Shown: piece after piece, positions 17,903 to 25,349 of the stretch
Numbering within the stretch: position 1 is the first letter of the stretch
How the letters are laid out: the number at the start of each line of letters is the position of its first letter
DNA from: Chromohalobacter marismortui
GTDB taxonomy: Bacteria > Pseudomonadota > Gammaproteobacteria > Pseudomonadales > Halomonadaceae
Direction of reading: 5' to 3'
Assembly (NCBI RefSeq): GCF_004364315.1
Contig: NZ_SOBR01000009.1
Location: forward strand, 40,230 to 104,229
DNA length: 64,000 bases
Program-made: the position numbers and the translations under genes
Notes under the pieces: generated by a model
The model's database searches: none
Seen by the model: only the letters and a program-made list of their open reading frames with translations
Told to the model about the DNA's origin: nothing

Positions 17903-18687
17903 GGGCGTGTCTCCTCGCCACGGGAATGTGAAAAGAGCGGCACGCGCTTGAGCCACAGGCGCAATGCCTCGAAATGAATGCCGGCCAGCGTCTTGAGGCT
18001 CATCCAAGGGGCCCGTGCCAGGGCGGTAAGCCAGGCGCGCCTCCCTGCGGGTGCGAAACGCAGGCTCAGCGTGGCGTCGAAATGTCGCGTGTCCCCGCGC
18101 CATGCCTCCATGTGCATCAGCAGGTGTTCGTCCGGGGTGTTGAAGCGCCAGCGATAGCGCATGTCCATGGGATTGAACGGCGACACGTGCAGGGCCTTGT
18201 CGAAATGAGCGGCATGGACATGGCGCGTCGGCGTCACCGAGCAGGCATAGACGTGGCGTTCTCGCCACGGGGTGTTGGTGACTTCGCCGAGGATGGCGCA
18301 CAGGCGTTCGTCGTGGTCATAGGCGTAATACAGCGTGATGGGGTTGAAGAGCACGCCGCATAGGCGTAACTGGGTCAACATGCGAACGGGCCCCGCGGGG
18401 GCGGCCTCGCCTAACTCATGACGCAATCGCTGATGAACCGCGGTCTTGAGCGGCAGGTGCGTGGGCCCTAGATAATCTTCGCGGCGAAAGCGCGCCAGCG
18501 CCGCACGTCGTGCACTGAAGCCCGGCAGTGCATCGAAGAGTTCGGGCAGCTCGTCCAAGTCAAGCCAGGCCATCCACACGCGGTAGGTAAACGCATGCGC
18601 GCGCGGCGTGAAGCGCCGATGGCGTAGCTCACCCAAGGCCACCCGACTATGCACGCACGCTTGACCGGTCGCCGCCTCTCGCGTCAT
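17899..18687 (-). CDS. DUF1365 family protein
   Basis: This 262-residue protein has the DUF1365 (COG3496) hallmarks: HRRFTPRAHAFTYRVWMAWLDLDEL near the N-terminus, and LCGVLFNPITLYYAYD and VSPFNPMDMRYRWR further on. The biochemical function is not known. Genes of this family are nearly always found between an FAD amine-oxidase-like gene and a CFA-like methyltransferase, exactly as here, so a step in the same lipid modification is inferred. ATGA overlap with the upstream gene and GTGA overlap with the downstream gene indicate tight coupling. Confidence 0.85.
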   Translation of the reverse strand: MTREAATGQACVHSRVALGELRHRRFTPRAHAFTYRVWMAWLDLDELPELFDALPGFSARRAALARFRREDYLGPTHLPLKTAVHQRLRHELGEAAPAGPVRMLTQLRLCGVLFNPITLYYAYDHDERLCAILGEVTNTPWRERHVYACSVTPTRHVHAAHFDKALHVSPFNPMDMRYRWRFNTPDEHLLMHMEAWRGDTRHFDATLSLRFAPAGRRAWLTALARAPWMSLKTLAGIHFEALRLWLKRVPLFSHSRGEETRP

Positions 18688-19976
18688 ACCGACTCCTCGG
18701 CCATTGCGGGCTCGTCGCAGCCCAGCGCCTGGGCTACCCGCAGCGCGCTCCAGACACCATCCTCGTGGAAACCGTGGCGCCAGTACGCGCCACAAAAATG
18801 CGTGCGCAGATGCGTACCTGAGATTTCCGCATGACGTTGCTGGGCGGCGGCTCCCGCCAGCGTGAAGCGAGGGTGGCGATAGACGAAGCGCCGCAGCATG
18901 CGCTCGGGTGCGATAGCATCGCTGTCGTTGAGCGTTACGCAGAAACGCGTCGCGCCTGGCAAATGCTGAAGGCGATTCATGTCATAGGTCACCGAGACGC
19001 GGGCGTCGTCCTCGCGTCCGTCGATACGGTAGTTCCAGCTCGCCCAGGCACGGCGTCGACGTGGCAGCATGCGAATATCGGTATGCAGGACCACGTCATT
19101 GTCCTGATAGGGCAGGGCATCGAGGATCTCGCGCTCAGCGTGGCTGGGTGCGCTCAGCATTGCCAGGGCCTGGTCGCTATGGCAGGCGAGCACGACCTGA
19201 TCGAAACGCTCCCGGCCTTGTGGGGTGGTCAGCGTCACGCCCGCCGCATCGCGCTCGATCTCGTGCACAGGGCAGGCCAGGCGTATGCGCTCGGCGTAGG
19301 CGGCTGTCAACGGAGCGATGTAGCGTCGTGAGCCGCCTACCAGCGTATACCACTGGGGGCGATCGTTCACCGACAACAGCCCATGATGATGAAAGAAACG
19401 CACGAAAGGAATCAGTGGAAAATTCGCCATGTCGTGCTCGCTGGCGGACCATATGGCGGCCCCCATGGGCAGCAGGTAACGGTGTCGAAAGGTGTCACCG
19501 TAGCCGCCTCGTGTCAGGTATTCGCCTAGCGTCATGCCTGCCGGCAAGGTGCCGTGTGAAAGATCGCGTATCGCGTGGCGATTGAAGCGCAGGATATCGC
19601 GCAGCATGCCGTGGAAGCCGGGACGCAGCAAGTTGCGACGCTGGGCGAACAGCGTATCGAGGGTATGGCCGTTATATTCGAAGTCCTCGTGTGTGGTATG
19701 CACCGAGAAGCTCATCTCGGTGGCTTGCGCAGACACGCCCAACGCTGCCAGCAAGCGTTGAAAGTGCGGATAGGTCCGGTCGTTGAAGACGATAAAGCCG
19801 GTATCGATGGCATGCCGATGCCCGTCCATTTCGACGTCTACGGTGGCGGTATGGCCGCCGAGACCTGCCTGGGCCTCGAACAGGGTCACCTCGTGGCGCT
19901 GCGAGAGATAATGCGCGCAGGCCATGCCGGCAATGCCGCCGCCGACCACCGCGATGCGCGAGGCGGGCACGTTCAT
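18684..19976 (-). CDS. FAD-dependent amine-oxidase-like protein (COG2907)
   Basis: This 430-residue flavoprotein has the N-terminal dinucleotide-binding motif VVGGGIAGMACAHYL and the FAD contacts LFEAQAGLGGHTATV. Family members sit in the same cluster as DUF1365 and CFA-like methyltransferases. A lipid dehydrogenase or oxidase role is an inference, and no amine substrate is implied. The ATG overlaps the SDR stop, and the end overlaps the DUF1365 start. Near its C-terminus RTHFCGAYWRHGFHEDGV matches the conserved end of the family. Confidence 0.85.
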   Translation of the reverse strand: MNVPASRIAVVGGGIAGMACAHYLSQRHEVTLFEAQAGLGGHTATVDVEMDGHRHAIDTGFIVFNDRTYPHFQRLLAALGVSAQATEMSFSVHTTHEDFEYNGHTLDTLFAQRRNLLRPGFHGMLRDILRFNRHAIRDLSHGTLPAGMTLGEYLTRGGYGDTFRHRYLLPMGAAIWSASEHDMANFPLIPFVRFFHHHGLLSVNDRPQWYTLVGGSRRYIAPLTAAYAERIRLACPVHEIERDAAGVTLTTPQGRERFDQVVLACHSDQALAMLSAPSHAEREILDALPYQDNDVVLHTDIRMLPRRRRAWASWNYRIDGREDDARVSVTYDMNRLQHLPGATRFCVTLNDSDAIAPERMLRRFVYRHPRFTLAGAAAQQRHAEISGTHLRTHFCGAYWRHGFHEDGVWSALRVAQALGCDEPAMAEESV

Positions 19977-20764
19977 GAGCTACCCTCCGTATCGGCATTG
20001 CGGGTGAGGCGTCGCCCCAGGCGATGGCGTAGCACGGGCGGCAATATACCGGCCAGCTTGACCAGCCAGGTAAAGCGACGCGGAAAATGAATGTCCAACG
20101 CGCGTTTTTCCAGACCACGCAAGATCGCGTCCACGGCTTCGTCGACCTCGACGCGCATGGGCATGGGAAAGTCATTGCGCTCGGTCAGCGGGGTACGCAC
20201 GAAACCGGGATGGATGATGCTGACATCGATGCCTTCCGCCGCTAGATCGAGGCGCAGGGAGGCGAGGAAATAGCTGATCGCGGCCTTGGAAGCCCCATAG
20301 GCCTCGGCGCGCGGCAGCGGAAAATATGCCGAAGCGCTGGAGACCGCCGCCAACTGTGGACGTCGATGACCGTCTCGCGCCAGACGCAGCAGCGGCAGGG
20401 CGGCCTCTACGGCATACAGAGTGCCGTGCAGGTTGGTGGCCAGGACGCGTTCGATGAGGTCGACATCGAAGTGGCGTGCATCCAGATACTCGCAGGTGCC
20501 GGCATTGAGTAGCGCCAGATCGAGTCCGCCGAAGATAGCCTCGATCTGCGCCCCGGCCGCGCGAACCGATGCGTGGTCGGTGACATCGGCAGGCACCACC
20601 AGGGCATTCTCGAAAGGCGCTGCGAGTGCCTCCAGAGCGTCGCGTCGACGTGCCGTCAGCGCCACGCGGTGCCCATCATGCAACAAACGCTTGGCCAGGG
20701 CTTCGCCGATGCCCGAGGTGGCGCCGGTCAGCCAGATACGCCGGGGTGCCGTAGGGGTTGCCAT
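19973..20764 (-). CDS. Short-chain dehydrogenase/reductase
   Basis: This 263-residue classical SDR has the NAD(P)-binding GATSGIGEALAKRL, the structural LLNAGT, and the catalytic Ser with YGASK (Tyr-x3-Lys). The C-terminal region is slightly hydrophobic. It is the first gene of the overlapping run with the FAD oxidase, DUF1365, methyltransferase and DUF2878. The 195-base gap before it holds the second copy of a dispersed repeat and presumably a promoter. The substrate is unknown; context suggests a fatty-acyl or other membrane lipid intermediate. Confidence 0.85.
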   Translation of the reverse strand: MATPTAPRRIWLTGATSGIGEALAKRLLHDGHRVALTARRRDALEALAAPFENALVVPADVTDHASVRAAGAQIEAIFGGLDLALLNAGTCEYLDARHFDVDLIERVLATNLHGTLYAVEAALPLLRLARDGHRRPQLAAVSSASAYFPLPRAEAYGASKAAISYFLASLRLDLAAEGIDVSIIHPGFVRTPLTERNDFPMPMRVEVDEAVDAILRGLEKRALDIHFPRRFTWLVKLAGILPPVLRHRLGRRLTRNADTEGSS

Positions 20765-20795
20765 GGAGGATCTCCTCTAGTTGCCTGGGCACTGC

Positions 20796-20834
20796 CTGAA
20801 AAGTGCCTGCGCTCGTTCATGCGGCGTTGAAAGT
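20796..20834. repeat. Dispersed 39-bp intergenic repeat, copy 2
   Basis: About 33 of 39 bases match 4423-4461. It lies 32 bases upstream of the SDR start, inside the 195-base gap between the NTF2-like gene and the SDR gene, so it could influence expression or mark the operon boundary. Confidence 0.6.
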
Positions 20835-20959
20835 AGGCGCGTGTGCGAGTCCGATCAACGTACTCATTTACGCGCTGTAACCGCGTGTACGAGCCCCGTC
20901 CGTCTTGTCGCCAATGCTTGCCTTGTCTGATCATCCCTCGTCGACTGTTCAGATCCGGC

Positions 20960-21406
20960 CTAGCGCGAATGGCTGGTCGGGTCCACGCGCCGCTTGAGCC
21001 AGCGAATCACCCGCCCGAGCAGGGGCAGGTGTTCGTAAAGCATTGCACCGGCATCGAAATAGTCACGATGCCGACAGATCCGGTCACCACGAAACGCTAG
21101 CTGTGAGCATCCCGTGATACGCAGGGGAGTTCCGCGAGCGAGTCGAGGGTGCGTCAGGTGCAGTGTCCACGCCACGAACGCAGTGTCGCCCTCCTGTACA
21201 CGATGCGTCACCTCGAAGTGGCATGTCTGGACATTGGCCAGCATGTCGGCGTAATAGCGCATCAGAGTGTCACGTCCCTCGATGTGGTGTAACGGATCAG
21301 TGAATTCGATATCATCAGTGTAGAGGTTTTCGAGTGTCTTTGTACACCTTTTGTCCAATTTCTCGAAGGCATGACAGAAGGTTGCCAGTGGGGTGTCTTG
21401 GCGCAT
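20960..21406 (-). CDS. NTF2-like / SnoaL-like protein
   Basis: This 148-residue protein resembles the SnoaL/NTF2 fold: an N-terminal helix, then LYTDDIEFTDPLHHIEG, VAWTLHLTHPRL and HRDYFDAGAMLYEHLPLLG. Members of this type recur next to the photolyase, SDR and CFA-like cluster in proteobacteria. No catalytic residues can be assigned. It follows the photolyase gene by 32 bases with AGAGGG before its ATG, so it probably belongs to the same transcript. Confidence 0.8.
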   Translation of the reverse strand: MRQDTPLATFCHAFEKLDKRCTKTLENLYTDDIEFTDPLHHIEGRDTLMRYYADMLANVQTCHFEVTHRVQEGDTAFVAWTLHLTHPRLARGTPLRITGCSQLAFRGDRICRHRDYFDAGAMLYEHLPLLGRVIRWLKRRVDPTSHSR

Positions 21407-21438
21407 GTTGCCCTCTTGTCTGGAGAAAGCGTGTCAGT

Positions 21439-22860
21439 TCATTGCGACAGCGATTTGAACGCGTCCAGGGCGCGCTGTCGGGCCGCCTTGTGATCGACGA
21501 TGGGCATGGCGTATCCGGTATCGCGGCGTTGCGCCTCGCTGGGGAAAAAGCGTGATTTCACGGGGAGGCCGGCCAGCTCGGGGAGCCAGTAGGCGATGAA
21601 GCGTCCCTCGGGGTCGAAACGTTCCGCCTGGGTGGTGGGATTGAAGATGCGGAAATACGGTGCGGCGTCTGTCCCGGTGGACGCGGCCCACTGCCAGCCG
21701 CCATTGTTGGAAGCAAAGTCACCGTCGATGAGGTGCCGCATGAAGAAGGCCTCGCCGCGCCGCCAATCGATCAACAGGTGCTTGGACAAGAACATCGCCG
21801 TCACCATGCGTAGACGATTGTGCATCCATCCACAATGGACGAGCTGGCGCATCGCGGCGTCGACCAGCGGGTAGCCGGTACGCCCTTCGCACCAAGCCTG
21901 GAATCCTGTGTCATCGTCGCGCCAGACCAGGGCCTGGGTATGCGACTGAAAGGGGTGGTGGCGATTGATAGCGGGGAAGCTGGCGGCGATGTGCAGATAG
22001 AACTCGCGCCAGATCAATTCGTTCGCCCAGGCGGTGAGGCCGGCGTCGCCATCGGCCAAGTGACCCTGGTTGTTGTTCATGACGGCGTGCAGGCACTGGC
22101 GATGAGAGATCATGCCCAGCGCCAGATAGGGAGACAGTTCGCTGGTGCCGGGGAGGGCAGGGAAATCGCGCTGACGCTTGTAGTGATGGCCACGAAAACG
22201 CAGGAAGCGCTCGAGCCGGTCGCTGGCCTCGTCCTGACCCGCGGGCCAGGAGGCTGGGGCGAGCGGTGTGTCGGCCATCGTCTCGAGGTCGCCAGAGGGC
22301 GGCGGGTCGGCGTCGATGGCCAACGGCGCCTGGGGCTCAGGTTCTTCCACCAAGGCGATGCGGCGTGACGCCATCTGACGGTGCCAAGCCTTGGCGAAGG
22401 GCGTGAAGACGCTATATGGCTCGCCCTTGCCGGTGAGCAACTCGCCCGGCGCATAGGCCACGGCGTCGGTATGCCCGGCCACCGCGATACCGGCAGCGTG
22501 GAAAACGCGCTCCACCGCCGCGTCCCGACGCTGTTCGTTGAGTGGATATTCGCGATTGAAATGCAGGGTGGTCGCGCCGTGGTGGCGGGCCAGTGCCAGC
22601 AGCACATCGGGCGCTTCGTCGTAGGTGTCGATGCGGCGCTGCAACAAGGGAATGTTGAGGCCCGCGAGGTGTTCACGAAGCGCCGCCACACCGCGCAGCC
22701 AGAAATCGATCTTGTTGGCGCCGTGGTCGTGGCGTTGCCACTGTGGAAGACTGGTCAAGAAGACGGCGATTACCGGTCCGTGTTCGGCGGCGGCATGCAA
22801 GGCGCGGTTATCGAAGGTTCGCAGGTCGCTGCGGAACCACATCAATTGTACGTTGGACAT
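21439..22860 (-). CDS. phr: Deoxyribodipyrimidine photolyase
   Basis: This 473-residue DNA repair enzyme splits cyclobutane pyrimidine dimers using blue light. The N-terminal antenna domain starts WFRSDLRTFDNRAL. The C-terminal FAD domain shows LIWREFYLHI, the Trp-rich RTGYPLVDAAMRQL, HNRLRMVTAMFLSKHLLIDW and NNGGWQWAASTGTD of class I CPD photolyases. The start is ATG 22860. It follows the MerR gene by 27 bases and is probably co-transcribed with it, which fits light or oxidative-stress control. A cryptochrome-like role is less likely given the strong class I signature. Confidence 0.95.
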   Translation of the reverse strand: MSNVQLMWFRSDLRTFDNRALHAAAEHGPVIAVFLTSLPQWQRHDHGANKIDFWLRGVAALREHLAGLNIPLLQRRIDTYDEAPDVLLALARHHGATTLHFNREYPLNEQRRDAAVERVFHAAGIAVAGHTDAVAYAPGELLTGKGEPYSVFTPFAKAWHRQMASRRIALVEEPEPQAPLAIDADPPPSGDLETMADTPLAPASWPAGQDEASDRLERFLRFRGHHYKRQRDFPALPGTSELSPYLALGMISHRQCLHAVMNNNQGHLADGDAGLTAWANELIWREFYLHIAASFPAINRHHPFQSHTQALVWRDDDTGFQAWCEGRTGYPLVDAAMRQLVHCGWMHNRLRMVTAMFLSKHLLIDWRRGEAFFMRHLIDGDFASNNGGWQWAASTGTDAAPYFRIFNPTTQAERFDPEGRFIAYWLPELAGLPVKSRFFPSEAQRRDTGYAMPIVDHKAARQRALDAFKSLSQ

Positions 22861-22887
22861 GGCCAATCCCTGGCGCAGGTATGAGGA

Positions 22888-23808
22888 TTAGCGTCCCAGC
22901 AGCCCATGCAGGCGGCTGAGCGCAGCGGGTAATTCGTCGCCGAGCGAGGCGACCTGCGTGTTTTCCAGCTCCGCGCCGCGGATGCGTGCTACGGGGCCGA
23001 CGAGGCACAGTGGCATGTCGAGCTGCTCCGCCAGGCGCGGCAATTGACGGCGAATGAGATCGCTGCGCTCGGCGTATCCGCTGATCATGAGGATGGCGTC
23101 TGCCTTGAAGTGCTCCGCGGCCAGCGCTAACTCATTGAGCGGCGGGTCGGTATCCAGCCACTCGACCCGAAATCCCGAGGCCGAGGCGACCAGCGCCAAC
23201 AGCAGAAGGCGCAATAGATCGCGCTCTTCGGGCAAACGTAGCAGCAGTAGGCGTGCGCCCGGCGTGGCTTGGTTGGCGTGATACAGGCGAATGCCGACCC
23301 GCGTGCGCAAGAAGCTTTCCAGCAAGCGGCGCTGCAACTCGGCACCGAATTGATCGCGCCAGCGATCCTCGAGCTCGTCGATCACCGGCTGCCAAAGGGC
23401 GGTCACGCACAAGCTGGCGGGGTAGAGCGCCATGCTGCGATCGAACAGGACTTCCAGCGTATCGCCATCCAGCGCGTCGACGGCCTGTAGCAGTTGCTGA
23501 CGCTGGCTTTCCCAGTCACTGATATCCGGCGACGGAACATCATCATTGACCGCCGGTTCGGCACGTTCTAGCAGCTCACGCACTTGGCTGACGGGAACGC
23601 CCCGATTGAGCCATTGCAGAATGCGTTCGACCCGCTGTATGTCCTCGCGTGCATAGAGACGATGTCCCTTGGGGGTACGCTGCGGACGAATCAGGCCGTA
23701 GCGGCGCTCCCAGGCGCGCAAGGTCACGGAATTGACGCCGGTTAGCCGTGAGACCTCGCGGATCGGATACAGTGGCGAACCGGCCGGATCCATCGCCTGT
23801 TCACTCAT
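22888..23808 (-). CDS. MerR-family regulator, LitR/CarH-like but lacking the cobalamin motifs
   Basis: This 306-residue regulator has an N-terminal MerR helix-turn-helix (REVSRLTGVNSVTLRAWERR, residues 17-36) and a C-terminal domain laid out like the cobalamin-binding part of LitR/CarH (about 100-300). The EH pair of the helical part and the DxHxxG cobalt ligand motif are absent; the aligned stretch reads PEERDLLRLL (193-202). It therefore resembles the class II LitR proteins of pseudomonads, reported to sense light through a partner LOV protein. No LOV protein is in this window. GAGGAA precedes the ATG. Divergent boxes upstream suggest autoregulation. Confidence 0.8.
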   Translation of the reverse strand: MSEQAMDPAGSPLYPIREVSRLTGVNSVTLRAWERRYGLIRPQRTPKGHRLYAREDIQRVERILQWLNRGVPVSQVRELLERAEPAVNDDVPSPDISDWESQRQQLLQAVDALDGDTLEVLFDRSMALYPASLCVTALWQPVIDELEDRWRDQFGAELQRRLLESFLRTRVGIRLYHANQATPGARLLLLRLPEERDLLRLLLLALVASASGFRVEWLDTDPPLNELALAAEHFKADAILMISGYAERSDLIRRQLPRLAEQLDMPLCLVGPVARIRGAELENTQVASLGDELPAALSRLHGLLGR

Positions 23809-23857
23809 GCGCTTGTATTCCTCTTGTGGATATTACTATCAGCATGGGGGATGAAGT

Positions 23858-23881
23858 TGTACGTCGCAAGAGCTTTGTACA
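23858..23881 (-). promoter_or_regulatory. Candidate LitR-type operator of the merR-phr transcript
   Basis: TGTACG, twelve bases, TGTACA (plus-strand reading) lies 50-73 bases upstream of the MerR start. It fits the TGTACA-N12-TGTACA-like pattern described for class II LitR targets with a single mismatch. One half covers the position expected for a -35 element if the -10 is TAGTAA (complement of 23833-23838). Regulation is inferred from pattern and position. Confidence 0.6.
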
Positions 23882-23895
23882 ATCCTTATGACGTC

Positions 23896-24264
23896 TCACG
23901 CTTCCGCACGAGCCGTGACGATGTTCGCCAATGCTTCGACGAAGGCGGGATGCTGGCCGACGGGATCGAGCAGTGTCAGTGTCGCTTGGGGGTATTGCGC
24001 GCGTAATGCGTCGAGCTGGGCCGGGACATCCTGGCGTAGATGACGCCCGGCGGCAAAGAACAACGGCAAGATGTCGAGGCGTCGATGGCCCTGGTCATAG
24101 AGCTCGGCGACGCGTGTTTCCAGCGAGGGTTCGCTGAGCTCCATGTAGGCGATGACGGCGGGGGTGTCGAGGCGCGCACGCAGGTCGTGCTCGAGCGCTT
24201 CGAAGGGGGCGCGCCAGCGTGCATCGCTGGAACCGTGGGCGAGTAAGATCAAGGCGTGGCTCAT
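23896..24264 (-). CDS. cbiX: CbiX-like sirohydrochlorin chelatase family protein
   Basis: This 122-residue protein has the single-domain CbiX(small) look: LILLAHGSSDARW with the conserved metal-binding His near the N-terminus, YMELSEPSLE, and LDILPLFFAAGRHLRQDVP with the second His. Such enzymes insert cobalt or another divalent metal into sirohydrochlorin as a homodimer. GGAGA precedes ATG 24264. Its position between the LitR-like regulator and the TGTAC-box region is notable, because LitR relatives use cobalamin. No other cobalamin or sirohaem gene is in the window, so the true metal and substrate are open. Confidence 0.8.
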   Translation of the reverse strand: MSHALILLAHGSSDARWRAPFEALEHDLRARLDTPAVIAYMELSEPSLETRVAELYDQGHRRLDILPLFFAAGRHLRQDVPAQLDALRAQYPQATLTLLDPVGQHPAFVEALANIVTARAEA

Positions 24265-24363
24265 CGAGGTTCTCCAGATCGATCGGTGAAAGACATGCAA
24301 TGTATTGTCGCGCATCGGCTATGCTGTGTGGCGAGACGCGCCAGGTATCTGATGGCATGATAC

Positions 24364-24404
24364 CGTACACATTGTACAATATTCGTATAATACATTCTCG
24401 TACA
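24364..24404 (+). promoter_or_regulatory. Promoter with four TGTAC-like boxes upstream of the TIGR01777 gene
   Basis: A perfect -10 TATAAT is at 24386-24391. Around it are CGTACA (24364), the palindromic TGTACA (24373), CGTATA (24384) and CGTACA (24399), similar to the boxes before the MerR gene but without clean N12 spacing. No good -35 is seen, as is common for MerR-controlled promoters. The same stretch also lies upstream of the leftward cbiX. Confidence 0.55.
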
Positions 24405-24429
24405 ACACCTCGCTGTTCGGAGAGTCATC

Positions 24430-25326
24430 ATGCGTATCTTGATCACCGGCGGTAGCGGTTTCGTCGGGCGACTGCTCTGCCAACACCTGAATGAGGCCGG
24501 TCATCGGTTGCTGGTGGTATCCCGGTCCCCCGATCGGGCGCGCAGAGAACTGCCTGAGGGCGCCGAGATCCGCGAGTCGGTCATGGCGTTTGCGGAGGAC
24601 GCCCCCGAGGCAATCATCAATCTTGCCGGCGAACCCATTGCCGACAAGCGCTGGAGCGAGGCGCAGAAAAAACGTTTGCTCGAGTCGCGGCTGAATATGA
24701 CGCGCGAGCTGGTGACGCTGTGCGAGCGTCTGGAGACGCCGCCTCGGGTCATGGTGTCCGGCTCGGCCATGGGGTTTTATGGCGATCAGGGAGAGCGCGA
24801 CGTTACCGAGCAGACGCCGCCCACTGATGAGTTCGCGCATCGTCTGTGCGCACAGTGGGAATCGGCAGCGCGCGCAGCCGAATCGTTGGGCGTTCGGGTA
24901 GCGCTAGTGCGAACTGGGCTGGTACTCGATGCCGGTGGCGGCACGCTGAGCAAGCTGCTGCCGCCTTTCCGTCTGGGGCTGGGCGGCCGCCTGGGCAATG
25001 GCCGTCAGTACATGCCGTGGATTCATCGCGAGGATCTGGTGCGCATCGTGCTATTCCTGCTTGAGCGTGACGACCTCGAGGGGCCTTTCAATGCCGCCGC
25101 CCCGCATCCCGTGACCAATGCCGACTTTACTCGTGCCTTGGCACACCACCTGCATCGTCCCGCGGTGTTTACGGTGCCCGCCGGTGTCTTGCGGCTGGCC
25201 CTGGGCGAGATGTCACGCCTGTTGCTGACTGGCGCCCGCATGCGTCCCGCACGCCTGGAGGCGGCGGGCTTCACGTTTGAGTATCCGACGCTGGACAGCG
25301 CCCTGAAAGCGATCCTCGGGCGCTGA
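24430..25326 (+). CDS. TIGR01777 family epimerase (YfcH-like)
   Basis: This 298-residue extended-SDR protein starts with ILITGGSGFVGRLLCQHL and has NLAGEPIADKRW, VSGSAMGFYGDQG and the C-terminal DUF1731-like part GEMSRLLLTGARMRPARLEAAGF. The family is named after E. coli YfcH, and its reaction is unknown. Old database labels as a cell-division inhibitor are not supported. Its promoter shares TGTAC boxes with the merR-phr unit, so it may belong to the same light/stress regulon. It ends 23 bases from the convergent rapA. Confidence 0.88.
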   Translation: MRILITGGSGFVGRLLCQHLNEAGHRLLVVSRSPDRARRELPEGAEIRESVMAFAEDAPEAIINLAGEPIADKRWSEAQKKRLLESRLNMTRELVTLCERLETPPRVMVSGSAMGFYGDQGERDVTEQTPPTDEFAHRLCAQWESAARAAESLGVRVALVRTGLVLDAGGGTLSKLLPPFRLGLGGRLGNGRQYMPWIHREDLVRIVLFLLERDDLEGPFNAAAPHPVTNADFTRALAHHLHRPAVFTVPAGVLRLALGEMSRLLLTGARMRPARLEAAGFTFEYPTLDSALKAILGR

Positions 25327-25349
25327 CGCATGGCGCCTGCGGTTCGGGG

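Noticed and set aside
20851..20891. TGTAC-like words upstream of the SDR gene as a second LitR operator
   Set aside because: CGTACT, TGTAAC and TGTACG occur, but spacings are 11 and 4 bases rather than 12, so the match is too weak to call.
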